NCBI GenBank assembly: GCA_041485385.1
Contig: JBGPJM010000024.1
Location: 1-37,667, forward strand
Source of the DNA: JBGPJM01 sp041485385
GTDB taxonomy: Bacteria > Planctomycetota > Phycisphaerae > Phycisphaerales > UBA1924
Length of the DNA: 37,667 nt
Direction: 5' to 3'
Position numbers and translations under genes: made by a program. Each line of letters begins with the position of its first letter. Position 1 is the first letter of the stretch. Positions 9,988 through 18,071 of this stretch are shown here, one piece after another. A model generated the notes under the pieces. That model worked only from the letters and a program-made list of their open reading frames with translations, had not been told where the DNA came from and did no database searches.

Positions 9988-10783
9988 CTACCACCCTCCG
10001 GAGGCTCCTCCACCGCCTGAAGACCCGCCGCCGAACGAGCCGCCCCCACCCCCGCCCCCACCGCCGAACAACCCGCCTCCTCCACCACCGCTGTACGTAT
10101 TACCGTTCAGCACTGCCCACAGCGGCCGCCGGTGCGCCCGTCGGCGAAACGCTATGCCATTCACCACCGCCCCTAAGGATGAAGATGGCTACTCCAAAGG
10201 CAAGGCCCGCGTTCCGTTTCGCCCCTGTCCACCAGCCCCGCGCCGTGGCCCGTCGCGCCACCGGCTGCGACGGAAGCGTCTCTCCACGCGCCATCTTCAC
10301 CAGCCCCTCCGTCCCCGCAAGAATCCCCTCCGAGAACTGCCCCGCCTTGAAGTGCGGGATGATGAGGCCGTCCATTACCTCCTGGCATACGCCGTCGTAT
10401 GCCCGCGTCCACGCCGCGCCCAGTTCGATCCGCGCTCGCCGGTCCGCGCGCGACACCAGCAGCAGCACGCCGAAGTTGAGCTCAGGCCGGCCCACCCCCC
10501 AGCGATCAAACAGCCGGCGCGCGTAGTCCTCGATCGTCAGCCCGCCCGCACCGTACGCGTCCATCGAATCGATCGTGACGACGATCAGCGGGACCCGCTT
10601 CTCAGCCAGCAGGGCGGTGCATCGCTCGCGCACCGCCTCACCGTCTTGCGCCTCCAACAGTCCTGCTTCGTCGAGAATGAATGCCCCCTCGGCCGGGCGC
10701 TGAGGAAACCGGACTTGCCCGAGTGCACCCTGTGTGCCGTTCAGGCAAATCGCAACAAGGGCTATCAACCCCAGCGCCCGCAT
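9988..10783 (-). CDS. TPM-domain membrane protein, frameshifted before its Gly-rich tail
   Basis: The first 227 codons (10783 down to 10100) encode a signal peptide (MRALGLIALVAICLNGTQGA), then a TPM (YgcG/Psb32-type) domain with FILDEAGLL, PLIVVTIDSM, NFGVLLLVSRADRRARIELG and GIIPHF-like segments. A short hydrophobic stretch (GLAFGVAIFIL) follows. This frame then ends in an atypical tail at 10100. The next frame continues with a hallmark glycine-rich tail: LNGNTYSGGGGGGLFGGGG, then SFGGGSSGGGGASGGW and a stop at 9988. Members of the family normally have membrane helix plus Gly-rich end in one frame, so a one-base shift is present between about 10189 and 10103. The slippery-looking CTT AGG G at 10172-10177 lies there. 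It could be a sequencing error, a recent mutation or programmed +1 frameshifting. It is the last gene of a three-gene cluster. Confidence 0.72.
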
Positions 10784-10830
10784 CTGAGGAGTATACCGAC
10801 GCGCATTCAGCGATGAATCTGCTTCCGCGG

Positions 10831-11004
10831 TCAGATCGCCCGACCGCACTCCGGGCAACTCGCCTCCCTGAGCCCACGCAGCCCGTGCACGAACGCATCG
10901 CGGCGCGTCTCCCACCGATACCCGACACGCGCGTCCGCCCAGCGGCCCGGCGAAGAGGCCACACGTCGCCATCGCGCGATGGACGCGCACACCGACGACG
11001 TCAT
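10831..11004 (-). CDS. Small protein (57 aa) ending in half a zinc ribbon
   Basis: The ATG (11004-11002) overlaps the stop of the upstream gene (ATGA), which supports translation by coupling. The protein ends FVHGLRGLREASCPECGRAI. This matches the second half of the planctomycete ribbon CxxCxYDLRGL...CPECG, but the first CxxC pair is missing: the expected site reads DAFVHG. It could be a remnant of a ribbon once fused to the upstream membrane protein, since such fusions are common in this lineage, or a small metal-independent protein. Basic and tryptophan-rich, with no membrane segment. Confidence 0.5.
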   Translation of the reverse strand: MTSSVCASIARWRRVASSPGRWADARVGYRWETRRDAFVHGLRGLREASCPECGRAI

Positions 11005-11393
11005 TTTGACCCCACCTTCCCGGAGCGAGACCCAAGCCACCGTCGTCCAATCCGCCGCCGCGTCCGCCACGCCATCACGCCCCCCGCGACCACCAGAGGC
11101 CAGAGCGGCATCCCCACCTCGTGGTATTTCGGATCGCTGAAGTAGAACAATGGCAGCCACAGCAGCGGCCCCCTGGCCGGTCCCCGCCAGAGGCCCATGG
11201 GCCATTTGATCGCCATCTTGTCTTCGTCCCACCACGCCGCCCCGGCCTGCCCCTGCGTGACGAACAGGTCAAACCCCCGCACGGGCTTCAGATTGGCCGA
11301 CCACCTCGCGCTCAGCGCAATCACGGCCACCACCAGAAGGCATGCCGCGGGCCAAACCCACAGCGCACACGTTCGCCGGATGCGCCTGTTCAT
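11001..11393 (-). CDS. Small membrane protein of unknown function
   Basis: A 130-residue protein starting MNRRIRRTCALW. It has two hydrophobic segments: CALWVWPAACLLVVAVIAL (about 8-26) and MPLWPLVVAGGVMAWRT (about 99-115). Between them is a Trp-rich loop of about 70 residues (GAAWWDEDKMAIKWPMGLW, then PLLWLPLFYFSD). The C-terminus is strongly basic. This two-helix plan with a PLWxP segment before the second helix resembles planctomycete membrane proteins that usually continue into a zinc ribbon. Here the ribbon remnant is a separate overlapping gene just downstream. First gene of the minus-strand cluster; divergent from the peptidase at 11555. Confidence 0.6.
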   Translation of the reverse strand: MNRRIRRTCALWVWPAACLLVVAVIALSARWSANLKPVRGFDLFVTQGQAGAAWWDEDKMAIKWPMGLWRGPARGPLLWLPLFYFSDPKYHEVGMPLWPLVVAGGVMAWRTRRRIGRRWLGSRSGKVGSK

Positions 11394-11554
11394 GCCTGAT
11401 CGTACCGCACCGTCCGCGTTTCTCTTGTCGAGGCCCCAACCACCGACGGAGAACAGGCCACCATCATCCGCAGCGGCCCGCCTTCCGACCGGTCTGCTGT
11501 GGAAGGTAGGACCTCCCGAGAACCAGCTGTCGATTGGCGCAGTACCATCCACCC

Positions 11555-12856
11555 GTGCCCGTCCCCTCCACCCATCTCCGCCGCGTCACCCTCCTTCACC
11601 TCGCGGTTCTCGCCGGCGCCCTCGCCCCGCGCGCGGCCAACGCCCAGGCGACCCCCCCTCCCGCACCCTTGCCGCCGCCGGCCTCCCCGACCCCCCCGAC
11701 CCTCCCCACCTCCGCGGCCCGCGCCGAGCTCGACGCCATGCTCGACGACATCACCCGCGCCGTGCGCGCCGCCGACAAGGCCGCGTACCTCTCGCACGTC
11801 GATCTGTCGGATCCCGAGTTCGCCATCGAACAGCAACACTGGGTCGACGACCTCGGCAAGCACAAGCCCCTGGAGTTCTCGCTGGCCATCCTGGACGACC
11901 CCGACGCGCCGCCGCCACCGGTCATCACCGATTCCCGCGCCGAGGTCACCCTCCGCATGTCCTACCGCATGGAGATCGGGCATGCCGCGGTCCCGGGCGG
12001 CAAGAACGCCTCATGGCCCGCCCTCTTCATCAAGGAAGACCCCGACGGCGACGGCCCCCGCCCCGCGCAGTGGCTGTACAAGGGCGAGCGCTGGCAGTCC
12101 ATCACCGGCGTGCTCGATGATGGGGCCGCCTTCGAGGTCCTCTACTTCCCCCCCTCGCGAGGCATCGCGGATGAGGTCCGCAAGGCGTTCCCCCCCGCCA
12201 AGGCCCACGCCGACGAGGGCTTTGAGATCACGAGCAAGCACCACATCCAGATCAAGCTCTTCGACAGCATGGAGCACCTCAAGGCCACCGTCTACCTCTC
12301 CATGCCCGACGAGGTCCTCGGCGGGTGGAACGAGCCCGGCGAGTCGATCAAGTTCATGTCCAGCTACACCAAGGGCGTGGAGCACTGGACGTCCGCCTTC
12401 GCTCACGAGTACGGGCACGTCGCCACGTGGGAGCTGGGCCCCAAGCCCAAGAACCTCCCCTGGTGGGTCGCCGAGGGTGTCGCCGAGCTCTGCGCCGAGT
12501 ACTTCACCCACGACCGCGATCGCATCGACCGGATGATCCGCCAGATGGCGCAGTCCCCGGGCTTCGGCAAGCCCGGCGGCCTCGTCGAATGGGACGACAT
12601 CGCCGACTACGACAAGGCCCGCGCGGAGGTGAAGCACCTGGCCTACTTCCAGGGCCACCACATGGTCGGGTACATCTCTGAGCGCTGGGGACGCAAGGGG
12701 CGTAACGCCTGGCTTCGCGCGCTAACCAGCGGCAAGATGCTCGACGAGGCGACGCGGGACACCCTGGCCCTCCCCTTTGCCGAGCTGGACAAGCAGTGGC
12801 GCGAGTCGCTCGCGAGCGATCCAGTAGGAACATCCGCGAAGCCAGGAACGCCGTAA
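11555..12856 (+). CDS. Secreted HEYGH zinc metallopeptidase-like protein (copy 1)
   Basis: About 433 residues. A GTG at 11555 gives a normal-length signal peptide (HLRRVTLLHLAVLAGAL, cut near ANAQA); an upstream TTG at 11534 would add seven residues, and neither has a clear ribosome-binding site. After a Pro-rich linker comes an N-terminal domain of about 150 residues beginning ARAELDAMLDDITRAVRAAD. The peptidase part has HEYGH (about residue 284), the HExxH zinc motif, followed about 16 residues later by WWVAEGVAE, whose Glu would be the third ligand as in gluzincin (peptidase MA-like) families. The C-terminal ALPFAELDKQWRESL closes the domain. It is a tandem paralog of the gene at 13049. 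Substrate unknown; site of action probably periplasm or cell surface. Confidence 0.8.
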   Translation: MPVPSTHLRRVTLLHLAVLAGALAPRAANAQATPPPAPLPPPASPTPPTLPTSAARAELDAMLDDITRAVRAADKAAYLSHVDLSDPEFAIEQQHWVDDLGKHKPLEFSLAILDDPDAPPPPVITDSRAEVTLRMSYRMEIGHAAVPGGKNASWPALFIKEDPDGDGPRPAQWLYKGERWQSITGVLDDGAAFEVLYFPPSRGIADEVRKAFPPAKAHADEGFEITSKHHIQIKLFDSMEHLKATVYLSMPDEVLGGWNEPGESIKFMSSYTKGVEHWTSAFAHEYGHVATWELGPKPKNLPWWVAEGVAELCAEYFTHDRDRIDRMIRQMAQSPGFGKPGGLVEWDDIADYDKARAEVKHLAYFQGHHMVGYISERWGRKGRNAWLRALTSGKMLDEATRDTLALPFAELDKQWRESLASDPVGTSAKPGTP

Positions 12857-12890
12857 CCACAACGCACGCACGCGGTATGACGAGAGGCAG

Positions 12891-13032
12891 TACGCAGAGG
12901 AACGAGAGACGGAACGAGGATTGGCGGAACTCGGAGCCCGTGTGAAAAGTGGTGAGCAGGACAAGGCCGCACCCGCACTCGGTTTTCCCCTCTGGTCCCT
13001 CTGCGTCCTCTGCCCCCTCTGCGTACCGTCTC
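12891..13032. repeat. Facing repeat element between the two peptidase genes
   Basis: TACGCAGAGG (12891-12900) is the exact complement of CCTCTGCGTA (13016-13025). The right side is a run of nonamers: CCCTCTGGT, CCCTCTGCG, TCCTCTGCC, CCCTCTGCG (12988-13023). The left side is purine-rich (ACGAGAGGC, ACGAGAGACGG) and partly complementary. It fills most of the 192-base gap and ends just before the ribosome-binding site of the next gene. Confidence 0.6.
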
Positions 13033-13048
13033 CCCGGAAGGACGAAGA

Positions 13049-14278
13049 ATGACTATCTCCACGGCATCGCGACACCTCGGGCGGATCGTTTGCTGCGGCG
13101 TGCTCGCCGCCCTCCTACTGGTGACCCAGACCCGAGCCGACCCCGCCTCCGCCCGCGCCGCCGTCCGCGTCGCGATGGACGACATGGAGAAGGCCGTCCT
13201 CGCCGGCGACCAAGCCGCGTACCTCGCCCACGTCGCCACCGACGACCCAAACTTCGCCACCGAGCAGAAGAACTGGGCCAAGGACCTGGGCAAGTTTGTC
13301 CCCGTCGAGTTCTCCCTGGCCTTCGAGGACGAGGACAAGGATGCCGCGTTCTCCGACGACGAGGCCCGTTTCACCCTCGTCATGTCCTGGAAGATGCCCG
13401 AGGACATGGCCGGGGGCGGCGGAGGCATCAACAGGAAGATCAAGTACCCCGTGCTCTTCCGGCGCGAGAACGACAAGTGGCTCTACCGCGGCGAGGACTG
13501 GACGATCCTCGAGGCCCCGGGCGTCGGCACCGGCGGCGGCGCCCGCGTGAAGTTCTTTCCCGGGCATGAGAGGGCCGCCCAGGCCATCATCGACGCCTTG
13601 CCGGAGATCCGCGCCCATGTCGACGAGGGGTTCGAGCTGAAGATCGATCGCGTCCAGGAGGTGAAGATCTACAAGTCGATGCGCCACCTGCAGGCCTCGA
13701 TCTACCTCAGCTACGTCGACCAGCTCGGCGGGTGGAACGAGCCCAAGGAGTCGATCAAAGTCCTCTCCAACGCCGTCGGCGGCAAGGGCGGCGCCCGCAT
13801 CGTCCTCGCCCACGAGTACGGCCACGTCTGCACCTTCGAGTACGGACCGCACACCAGCGACATGCCGTGGTGGGTCCTGGAGGGCGCCGCCGAACTCGCC
13901 GCCGAGTACTACGCCCACGACGCCGACGGCGTCGACGCTCAGAACCAGAAGTGGGCCAAGGCCGGCATGCTCGCCAGGTGGGAGGACATGGCGGACTTCC
14001 GCAGCTGTCCGGACCGCCTGCAATGGAACGTCTACAAGCAGGGGCAGCACATGCTCGGCTACATCTCCGAGCACTGGAAGCGCCAGGGGCGCAACGCCTG
14101 GCTCAAATCGATGGCCCAGGGGAAGACCATCGACCAGGCGACGCAGGAGGTGATGGGCATGCCCTTCGCCGACCTCGACAAGCAGTGGCGCGAGTCGCTC
14201 GGCGCGGTCGAGGCCAGGGTCATCGAGCCCGCGGGCGATGCGCCCGAGACGAAGAAGCCCGGCAAGCCGCTGCCGTGA
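13049..14278 (+). CDS. Secreted HEYGH zinc metallopeptidase-like protein (copy 2)
   Basis: A 409-residue paralog of the preceding gene, in the same order and orientation. Signal peptide IVCCGVLAALLLVTQTRADP. The N-terminal domain (AVRVAMDDMEKAVLAGDQAAYLAHV) matches that of copy 1, as do HEYGHVCTFEYG (about residue 255), WWVLEGAAELAAEYYAHD and LDKQWRESLGAVE. The zinc ligands and catalytic Glu are intact. Copy 2 lacks the Pro-rich linker after the signal peptide and has a different Lys/Pro-rich C-terminus. GGAAGG about 7 bases upstream supports the ATG. The shared layout points to a local duplication followed by divergence; both lie in one direction and may be co-transcribed across the repeat at 12891-13032. 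Confidence 0.83.
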   Translation: MTISTASRHLGRIVCCGVLAALLLVTQTRADPASARAAVRVAMDDMEKAVLAGDQAAYLAHVATDDPNFATEQKNWAKDLGKFVPVEFSLAFEDEDKDAAFSDDEARFTLVMSWKMPEDMAGGGGGINRKIKYPVLFRRENDKWLYRGEDWTILEAPGVGTGGGARVKFFPGHERAAQAIIDALPEIRAHVDEGFELKIDRVQEVKIYKSMRHLQASIYLSYVDQLGGWNEPKESIKVLSNAVGGKGGARIVLAHEYGHVCTFEYGPHTSDMPWWVLEGAAELAAEYYAHDADGVDAQNQKWAKAGMLARWEDMADFRSCPDRLQWNVYKQGQHMLGYISEHWKRQGRNAWLKSMAQGKTIDQATQEVMGMPFADLDKQWRESLGAVEARVIEPAGDAPETKKPGKPLP

Positions 14279-14283
14279 GACTC

Positions 14284-14301
14284 TCAACGCCTTCGCGTTG
14301 A
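14284..14301. terminator. Hairpin between convergent genes
   Basis: TCAACGC, loop CTTC, GCGTTGA: a 7-bp stem with a stable tetraloop, in the 45-base gap between the peptidase copy 2 and purB. There is no T-run on either side, so it is a weak candidate for a bidirectional terminator. Confidence 0.35.
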
Positions 14302-14323
14302 CGACTCCTCTCGCGTCCGCGTT

Positions 14324-15814
14324 TCACACCCGCGGCCCGCTCGCCCCCAGCTTCGCGATCGCCTCCCCGTACTGCTCGCGCAGCGGCTCGACGACCTCCT
14401 TGATGAACCGCTCGGTCTGCTCGATGCTCCGCCCGATGTATTTCATCGGGTCCATGAGGCCGTTCCAATCCAGCTCGCTGGCGAGCGGCCCGCCGCGCGG
14501 CTTGCCCCAGAAGGCCTTGTCGTTTTTGAGCCGCTCCAGCAGGTCGTTGTCGAGCCCCTCCTGCTTCACCCGCATCCCTGCGGCCTGGGCGTGCACCCGG
14601 ATCTTCTCGTGGTACGCCTGGCGGTCGCCGCCGGCCATCACGCAGGCCATCAGGATGTTCTCGGTGGCCATGAACGGCAGCTCGGCCATGAGGTTCTTCT
14701 TCACCATCGCCTCGTGGACGATCAGGCCGGAGGCAACGTTGTGCATGAGGTCCAGCGCGCCGTCGAGGGCGAGGAACGCCTCGGGGAGCGACAACCGCCG
14801 GTTGCTTGAGTCGTCGAGCGTCCGCTCCAGCCATTGCGTCGCGGCCGTGTCGTAGGCATTGCCGACGAGGTTCATCACGAACCGTGTGAGGCCGCAGATC
14901 CGCTCGCAGCGCATCGGGTTGCGCTTGTAGGGCATGGCGGAGGAGCCGACCTGCTTGTCCTCGAAGGGCTCGTCGAGTTCCTTGCGGTTGCAGAGGAGGC
15001 GGATGTCGGTGGCGATCTTGTGGAGGACACTCGAGACGGCCGCAAGCATCGCAAGCATCATCGCGTCGTATACGCGCGGGTACGTCTGCGACGTAAGTGT
15101 GTCCACGCCCTGCCCGGGAGCGAGTCGCTCAAGCACGCGCGCCTCAAGCCGGTCAACCAAGGTGCTATCTTGGCTACACAACTCAAGAAAGGACGCTTGT
15201 GTCCCGGTCGCTCCGCGCAGACCTCTCATGCAGATCATGTACGAGCGGAGCTCGTGGGAGGAGAGCCCGACACTCAGCTCGTACGCCCACTGCGCGAATC
15301 GACGCCCGACGGTCAGCGGCTGTGCCGGTTGATAATGGGTGAACCCGAGCGTCGGCGTACGCGTGTGGCGAACAGCCTGCCCCGCAAGTTCGATGACGGC
15401 CCGCGCCGCCTTGGCGGCGACTATCTCGCACGCGTCTTTGTGAATGAGACGATCCGCATTGCTTCCAATATCCTCGCTCGTCATCCCCAGGTGGATAATC
15501 CCCTTGGCCTTCGGGCACGAGTCCCCCAGCACGTGGACGTGCGCCATCACGTCGTGCCGCAGCTCTTGCTCGTACTTCTCGGCCGCGCGGATCTCCTCGT
15601 CGGTGATGCCGCCGGGGCGGTTGACCACCGCCCGCAGCTCCTCCACCTGCTCCTTGCTCACCGGCAGGCCCAGCTCGTGCTGCGCCTCCGCCACCGCCAG
15701 CCAGATCCGCCGCCACGTGTTGAACTTGTGGCGCGCCGACCACAGCCGCAGCATCTCCTCGCTCGCGTTGCGGGTGGCTAGCGGGGAGGTGTACGTGTCG
15801 TACGGGCTGGGCAT
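14324..15814 (-). CDS. purB: Adenylosuccinate lyase
   Basis: A 496-residue enzyme of the aspartase/fumarase superfamily. It cleaves SAICAR to AICAR and adenylosuccinate to AMP in purine synthesis, in the cytoplasm. Conserved segments are GIIHLGMTSEDIGSNADR (about 107-124), the catalytic-His region TPTLGFTHYQPAQPLTVG (about 156-173), and the signature loop GSSAMPYKRNPMRCE (about 290-304) carrying the catalytic Ser. The C-terminal domain is complete. The start MPSPYDTYTSPL fits the family. The middle of the gene (about 15,040-15,500) is visibly lower in GC and uses codons rare in the flanks (TTG, GCA, ATA), although the protein reads through normally. Divergent from the sigma factor at 16022. 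Confidence 0.95.
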   Translation of the reverse strand: MPSPYDTYTSPLATRNASEEMLRLWSARHKFNTWRRIWLAVAEAQHELGLPVSKEQVEELRAVVNRPGGITDEEIRAAEKYEQELRHDVMAHVHVLGDSCPKAKGIIHLGMTSEDIGSNADRLIHKDACEIVAAKAARAVIELAGQAVRHTRTPTLGFTHYQPAQPLTVGRRFAQWAYELSVGLSSHELRSYMICMRGLRGATGTQASFLELCSQDSTLVDRLEARVLERLAPGQGVDTLTSQTYPRVYDAMMLAMLAAVSSVLHKIATDIRLLCNRKELDEPFEDKQVGSSAMPYKRNPMRCERICGLTRFVMNLVGNAYDTAATQWLERTLDDSSNRRLSLPEAFLALDGALDLMHNVASGLIVHEAMVKKNLMAELPFMATENILMACVMAGGDRQAYHEKIRVHAQAAGMRVKQEGLDNDLLERLKNDKAFWGKPRGGPLASELDWNGLMDPMKYIGRSIEQTERFIKEVVEPLREQYGEAIAKLGASGPRV

Positions 15815-15832
15815 CTATCTAGCGTAGCAGCC

Positions 15833-15891
15833 GCCTCGGTGCGTGCGGGTATGCCGGCCGGTGGCCTTCCGGTAGCTTGCGTCACCGAGGC
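15833..15891. promoter_or_regulatory. Possible structured element in the purB / sigma-factor intergenic region
   Basis: GCCTCGGTG (15833-15841) and CACCGAGGC (15883-15891) form a perfect 9-bp stem closing 41 bases. The interior contains further complementary CCGG/GGCC pieces. It lies 18 bases outside the purB start, on the leader side, and far upstream of the sigma gene. It does not match a riboswitch consensus I know. Confidence 0.35.
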
Positions 15892-15969
15892 CCGAACGCC
15901 CCTCCCTCACGATCGGGGTTCCGTTCCGAGGGACCGTAAGATCCGCTTGCCCCCGCCGTCCGTATCGGG

Positions 15970-15993
15970 AGGGGCCTTGGGCAGCCCCTTTTT
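15970..15993 (+). terminator. Terminator-like hairpin in the sigma-factor leader
   Basis: AGGGGC (15970-15975), an eight-base loop, GCCCCT (15984-15989), then TTTT. There is no plus-strand gene between it and purB, so on this strand it would act only on a leader transcript of the sigma gene 29 bases downstream. Confidence 0.45.
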
Positions 15994-16021
15994 CATCCCC
16001 GCTTACTATCCGCGCGCACGC

Positions 16022-16777
16022 ATGAGCGCTTCGCCCTCACAGTTCGGCCAGCCCGACCGCATGGCCGACCCCGATGGCGCCGACGCGGCCGACCTGGCCC
16101 TCGTTCGCGACATCCGCGCCGGCAATGCCTCCTCCCACTCCTGGACCACCCTTCTCCAGCGTTATCAGGACCGACTCTACGCGGTTTGCCTGCGGATGAT
16201 CGGCAACCCCGACGCCGCGGCCGATCTCACGCAGGACGCCATCGTCAAGATCATTCAGGGCCTCGGGAGCTACGACGGCCGCAGCAAGCTCAGCACCTGG
16301 ATGATCCGGGTGACGATGAACACCTGTCTCTCCTACCTGCGGTCGCAGCGGCTCCGCAAGCACATCAGCCTCGACGCCCCCGATGGCCCCGGCAACGGGG
16401 GGAGCCATGGCTACGACGATGGCGTCACCCAAACAAACACCGCCGCAGCCCCGGCACCGGCCGGCGTACACGGAAGAACCGTTCCAACCGGACGTTCCGA
16501 CCGGGCTCCGCAGATCGCCGGACAACCCCGCGAGCAGGCGACGGAACTTGGGCCGGATCAGCGCGTCCAACTTGAAGAGGCCCGAAGGCACGTCGCCGCG
16601 GCCCTCAACCTTCTGCAGCCCGAACAGCGGGCCATCCTCGTGCTCAGGGACGTCCAAGGCCTCGACTACGAACAAATCGCCGATGTGCTCGAGGTCGCCG
16701 TCGGCACGGTCAAGAGCCGCCTCTTCCGGGCCCGCGCCGCCATGCGAGAACTGATCGAAGCCTCCCAGGGAGATTGA
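16022..16777 (+). CDS. ECF-type RNA polymerase sigma factor
   Basis: A 251-residue sigma-70 family factor of the extracytoplasmic-function type. Region 2 is at about residues 40-115: QRYQDRLYAVCLRMIGN, then DLTQDAIVKIIQGLGSYDGR, then STWMIRVTMNTCLSYLR, the -10 recognition and melting part. Region 4 is at about 185-245: LLQPEQRAILVLRDVQGLDY, then IADVLEVAVGTVKSRLFRAR, a helix-turn-helix for the -35 box. The linker between them is about 70 residues and low in complexity (Gly, Pro, Ala, Arg), longer than the usual ECF linker. The ATG at 16022 is chosen from homology to typical starts; no Shine-Dalgarno is visible. The gene is followed after 48 bases by a membrane protein that is its likely regulator. 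Confidence 0.9.
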   Translation: MSASPSQFGQPDRMADPDGADAADLALVRDIRAGNASSHSWTTLLQRYQDRLYAVCLRMIGNPDAAADLTQDAIVKIIQGLGSYDGRSKLSTWMIRVTMNTCLSYLRSQRLRKHISLDAPDGPGNGGSHGYDDGVTQTNTAAAPAPAGVHGRTVPTGRSDRAPQIAGQPREQATELGPDQRVQLEEARRHVAAALNLLQPEQRAILVLRDVQGLDYEQIADVLEVAVGTVKSRLFRARAAMRELIEASQGD

Positions 16778-16825
16778 TCCGACTTTTTCTTGATGCCCCG
16801 ATGCCCCGTATCCGAAGTGCGTCCC

Positions 16826-18064
16826 ATGAACCTCCCCCGCGACATCACCGAAGCCGAACTGCTCGCCTTGGTCGAGGGTGATGCATCCTCGCTCGGCGCT
16901 CGCGAGGCCGAGGTCCGCATGACCGTCGCGGCGGATCCCGCGCTGATGCGCCTGGTCGCGGGGATGAAGGCCGACCGGACCGCGCTCGCCTCGCTGCCGC
17001 GGGTGAGCGCCCCCGCCGCATTGCTGAATGACGTCGAGGCGGTGCTGGAGCGCGAGGCCCTGGCGGGGCTGGTCGCCGGCGAGCCTGCGTATTCGCCGCT
17101 CCCCATCTCCTCGGTCGTGGTCTCGCACCGGGGCGCGCTGGACAGGCTTTGGCAGAACAGCGGATCGCGCCGGCTCGCCCTCGCCGCGATGCTGCTGCTG
17201 GCTGTCGGCGCTGGCGTCTGGATGACCATCGCCGTGCTGGACATCGAGCGCCTCCATCAGCCGCGGGCGCTGGCGCGGAACGCCGCGCGGGGCACGGAGC
17301 GTGCGCCCTCTCCTGAGGTGAACGCCCCGGACGGGGTCGTGCCCGGCCCCATCGTCGCCGTCGCGCCCGAAAGGCCGACCACCCCCGATACCGACTCGCC
17401 GCTCGGCCCCGCCAAGCCCGTGGCCGCGCTGGCGACGACCAACCCCGGCACGACCGAGACCGCGCCGCCGGCCGTCATCGAGTCTCGCAAGCTCACCTCC
17501 ACCGAGGCGCTGGAGCTCGCCCGGGCCGGACGGCTCATCATCCGGATCCGCGCCACCGACGTCGACGTGACGGCCCGCAAGGTGCACGAGCTGGCCCAGC
17601 ACACCGGCAAGGAAACCCGGTGGCGCCCCGCCGATACGGCGCAGGCGCCCCTGATCGCCCATGCGCTCGCCGCAGCGGAAGCGCCGCGCCCAGCGCCGGC
17701 GCGCACACCCGACAGCACGCCGCCCGGCACCGCCGCCGATCAATCCGCCAATCCGGCCGCCCCCCCGGCCTCACCCTCTCGACCGCTCCTGTCGCAGCCG
17801 GCGAACACGACCGAGCTCATGCACCGCTACCCCGATCTGCGCGTGCTCTACACGGTGGAGCTGGGCCAGAGCGATCGAGACTTGGCGTCGCTGGCGGGCC
17901 TCCTGACCACCGGCAAGGACCAGGTCGCCGAGTTCGTCGCCCTCGATGCGCCGCTCCCCTTGCCGCCGAGCCTCGACCCCGGCGCGATCCTCTGGTGGGG
18001 GCGCGGGCCCGCGAACTGGGTCAAGCGCACGAGCGTGCCCGTCGTCGTCGAATCGCAGCGCTGA
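16826..18064 (+). CDS. Putative anti-sigma factor / single-span membrane protein
   Basis: A 412-residue protein directly after the sigma gene. The N-terminal cytoplasmic part (ITEAELLALVEGD, then MTVAADPALMRLVAGMKADR) resembles the short helical region of planctomycete membrane proteins that pair with ECF factors; I see no zinc-binding HxxxCxxC motif. One membrane helix, LALAAMLLLAVGAGVWMTIAVL, spans about residues 117-138. The outer part of about 270 residues is rich in Pro, Ala and Thr, with two better folded segments: LTSTEALELARAGRLIIRIR and LRVLYTVELGQSDRDLASLAG. The anti-sigma role is inferred from position and topology, not from a recognised domain. It ends 7 bases from the convergent leuS. 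Confidence 0.7.
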   Translation: MNLPRDITEAELLALVEGDASSLGAREAEVRMTVAADPALMRLVAGMKADRTALASLPRVSAPAALLNDVEAVLEREALAGLVAGEPAYSPLPISSVVVSHRGALDRLWQNSGSRRLALAAMLLLAVGAGVWMTIAVLDIERLHQPRALARNAARGTERAPSPEVNAPDGVVPGPIVAVAPERPTTPDTDSPLGPAKPVAALATTNPGTTETAPPAVIESRKLTSTEALELARAGRLIIRIRATDVDVTARKVHELAQHTGKETRWRPADTAQAPLIAHALAAAEAPRPAPARTPDSTPPGTAADQSANPAAPPASPSRPLLSQPANTTELMHRYPDLRVLYTVELGQSDRDLASLAGLLTTGKDQVAEFVALDAPLPLPPSLDPGAILWWGRGPANWVKRTSVPVVVESQR

Positions 18065-18071
18065 GCGCGCG

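Noticed and set aside
11534..11554. TTG start for the first HEYGH protein
   Set aside because: It only lengthens the signal-peptide head by seven residues and has no ribosome-binding site. The GTG at 11555 gives a more usual signal peptide, but this cannot be settled from sequence.
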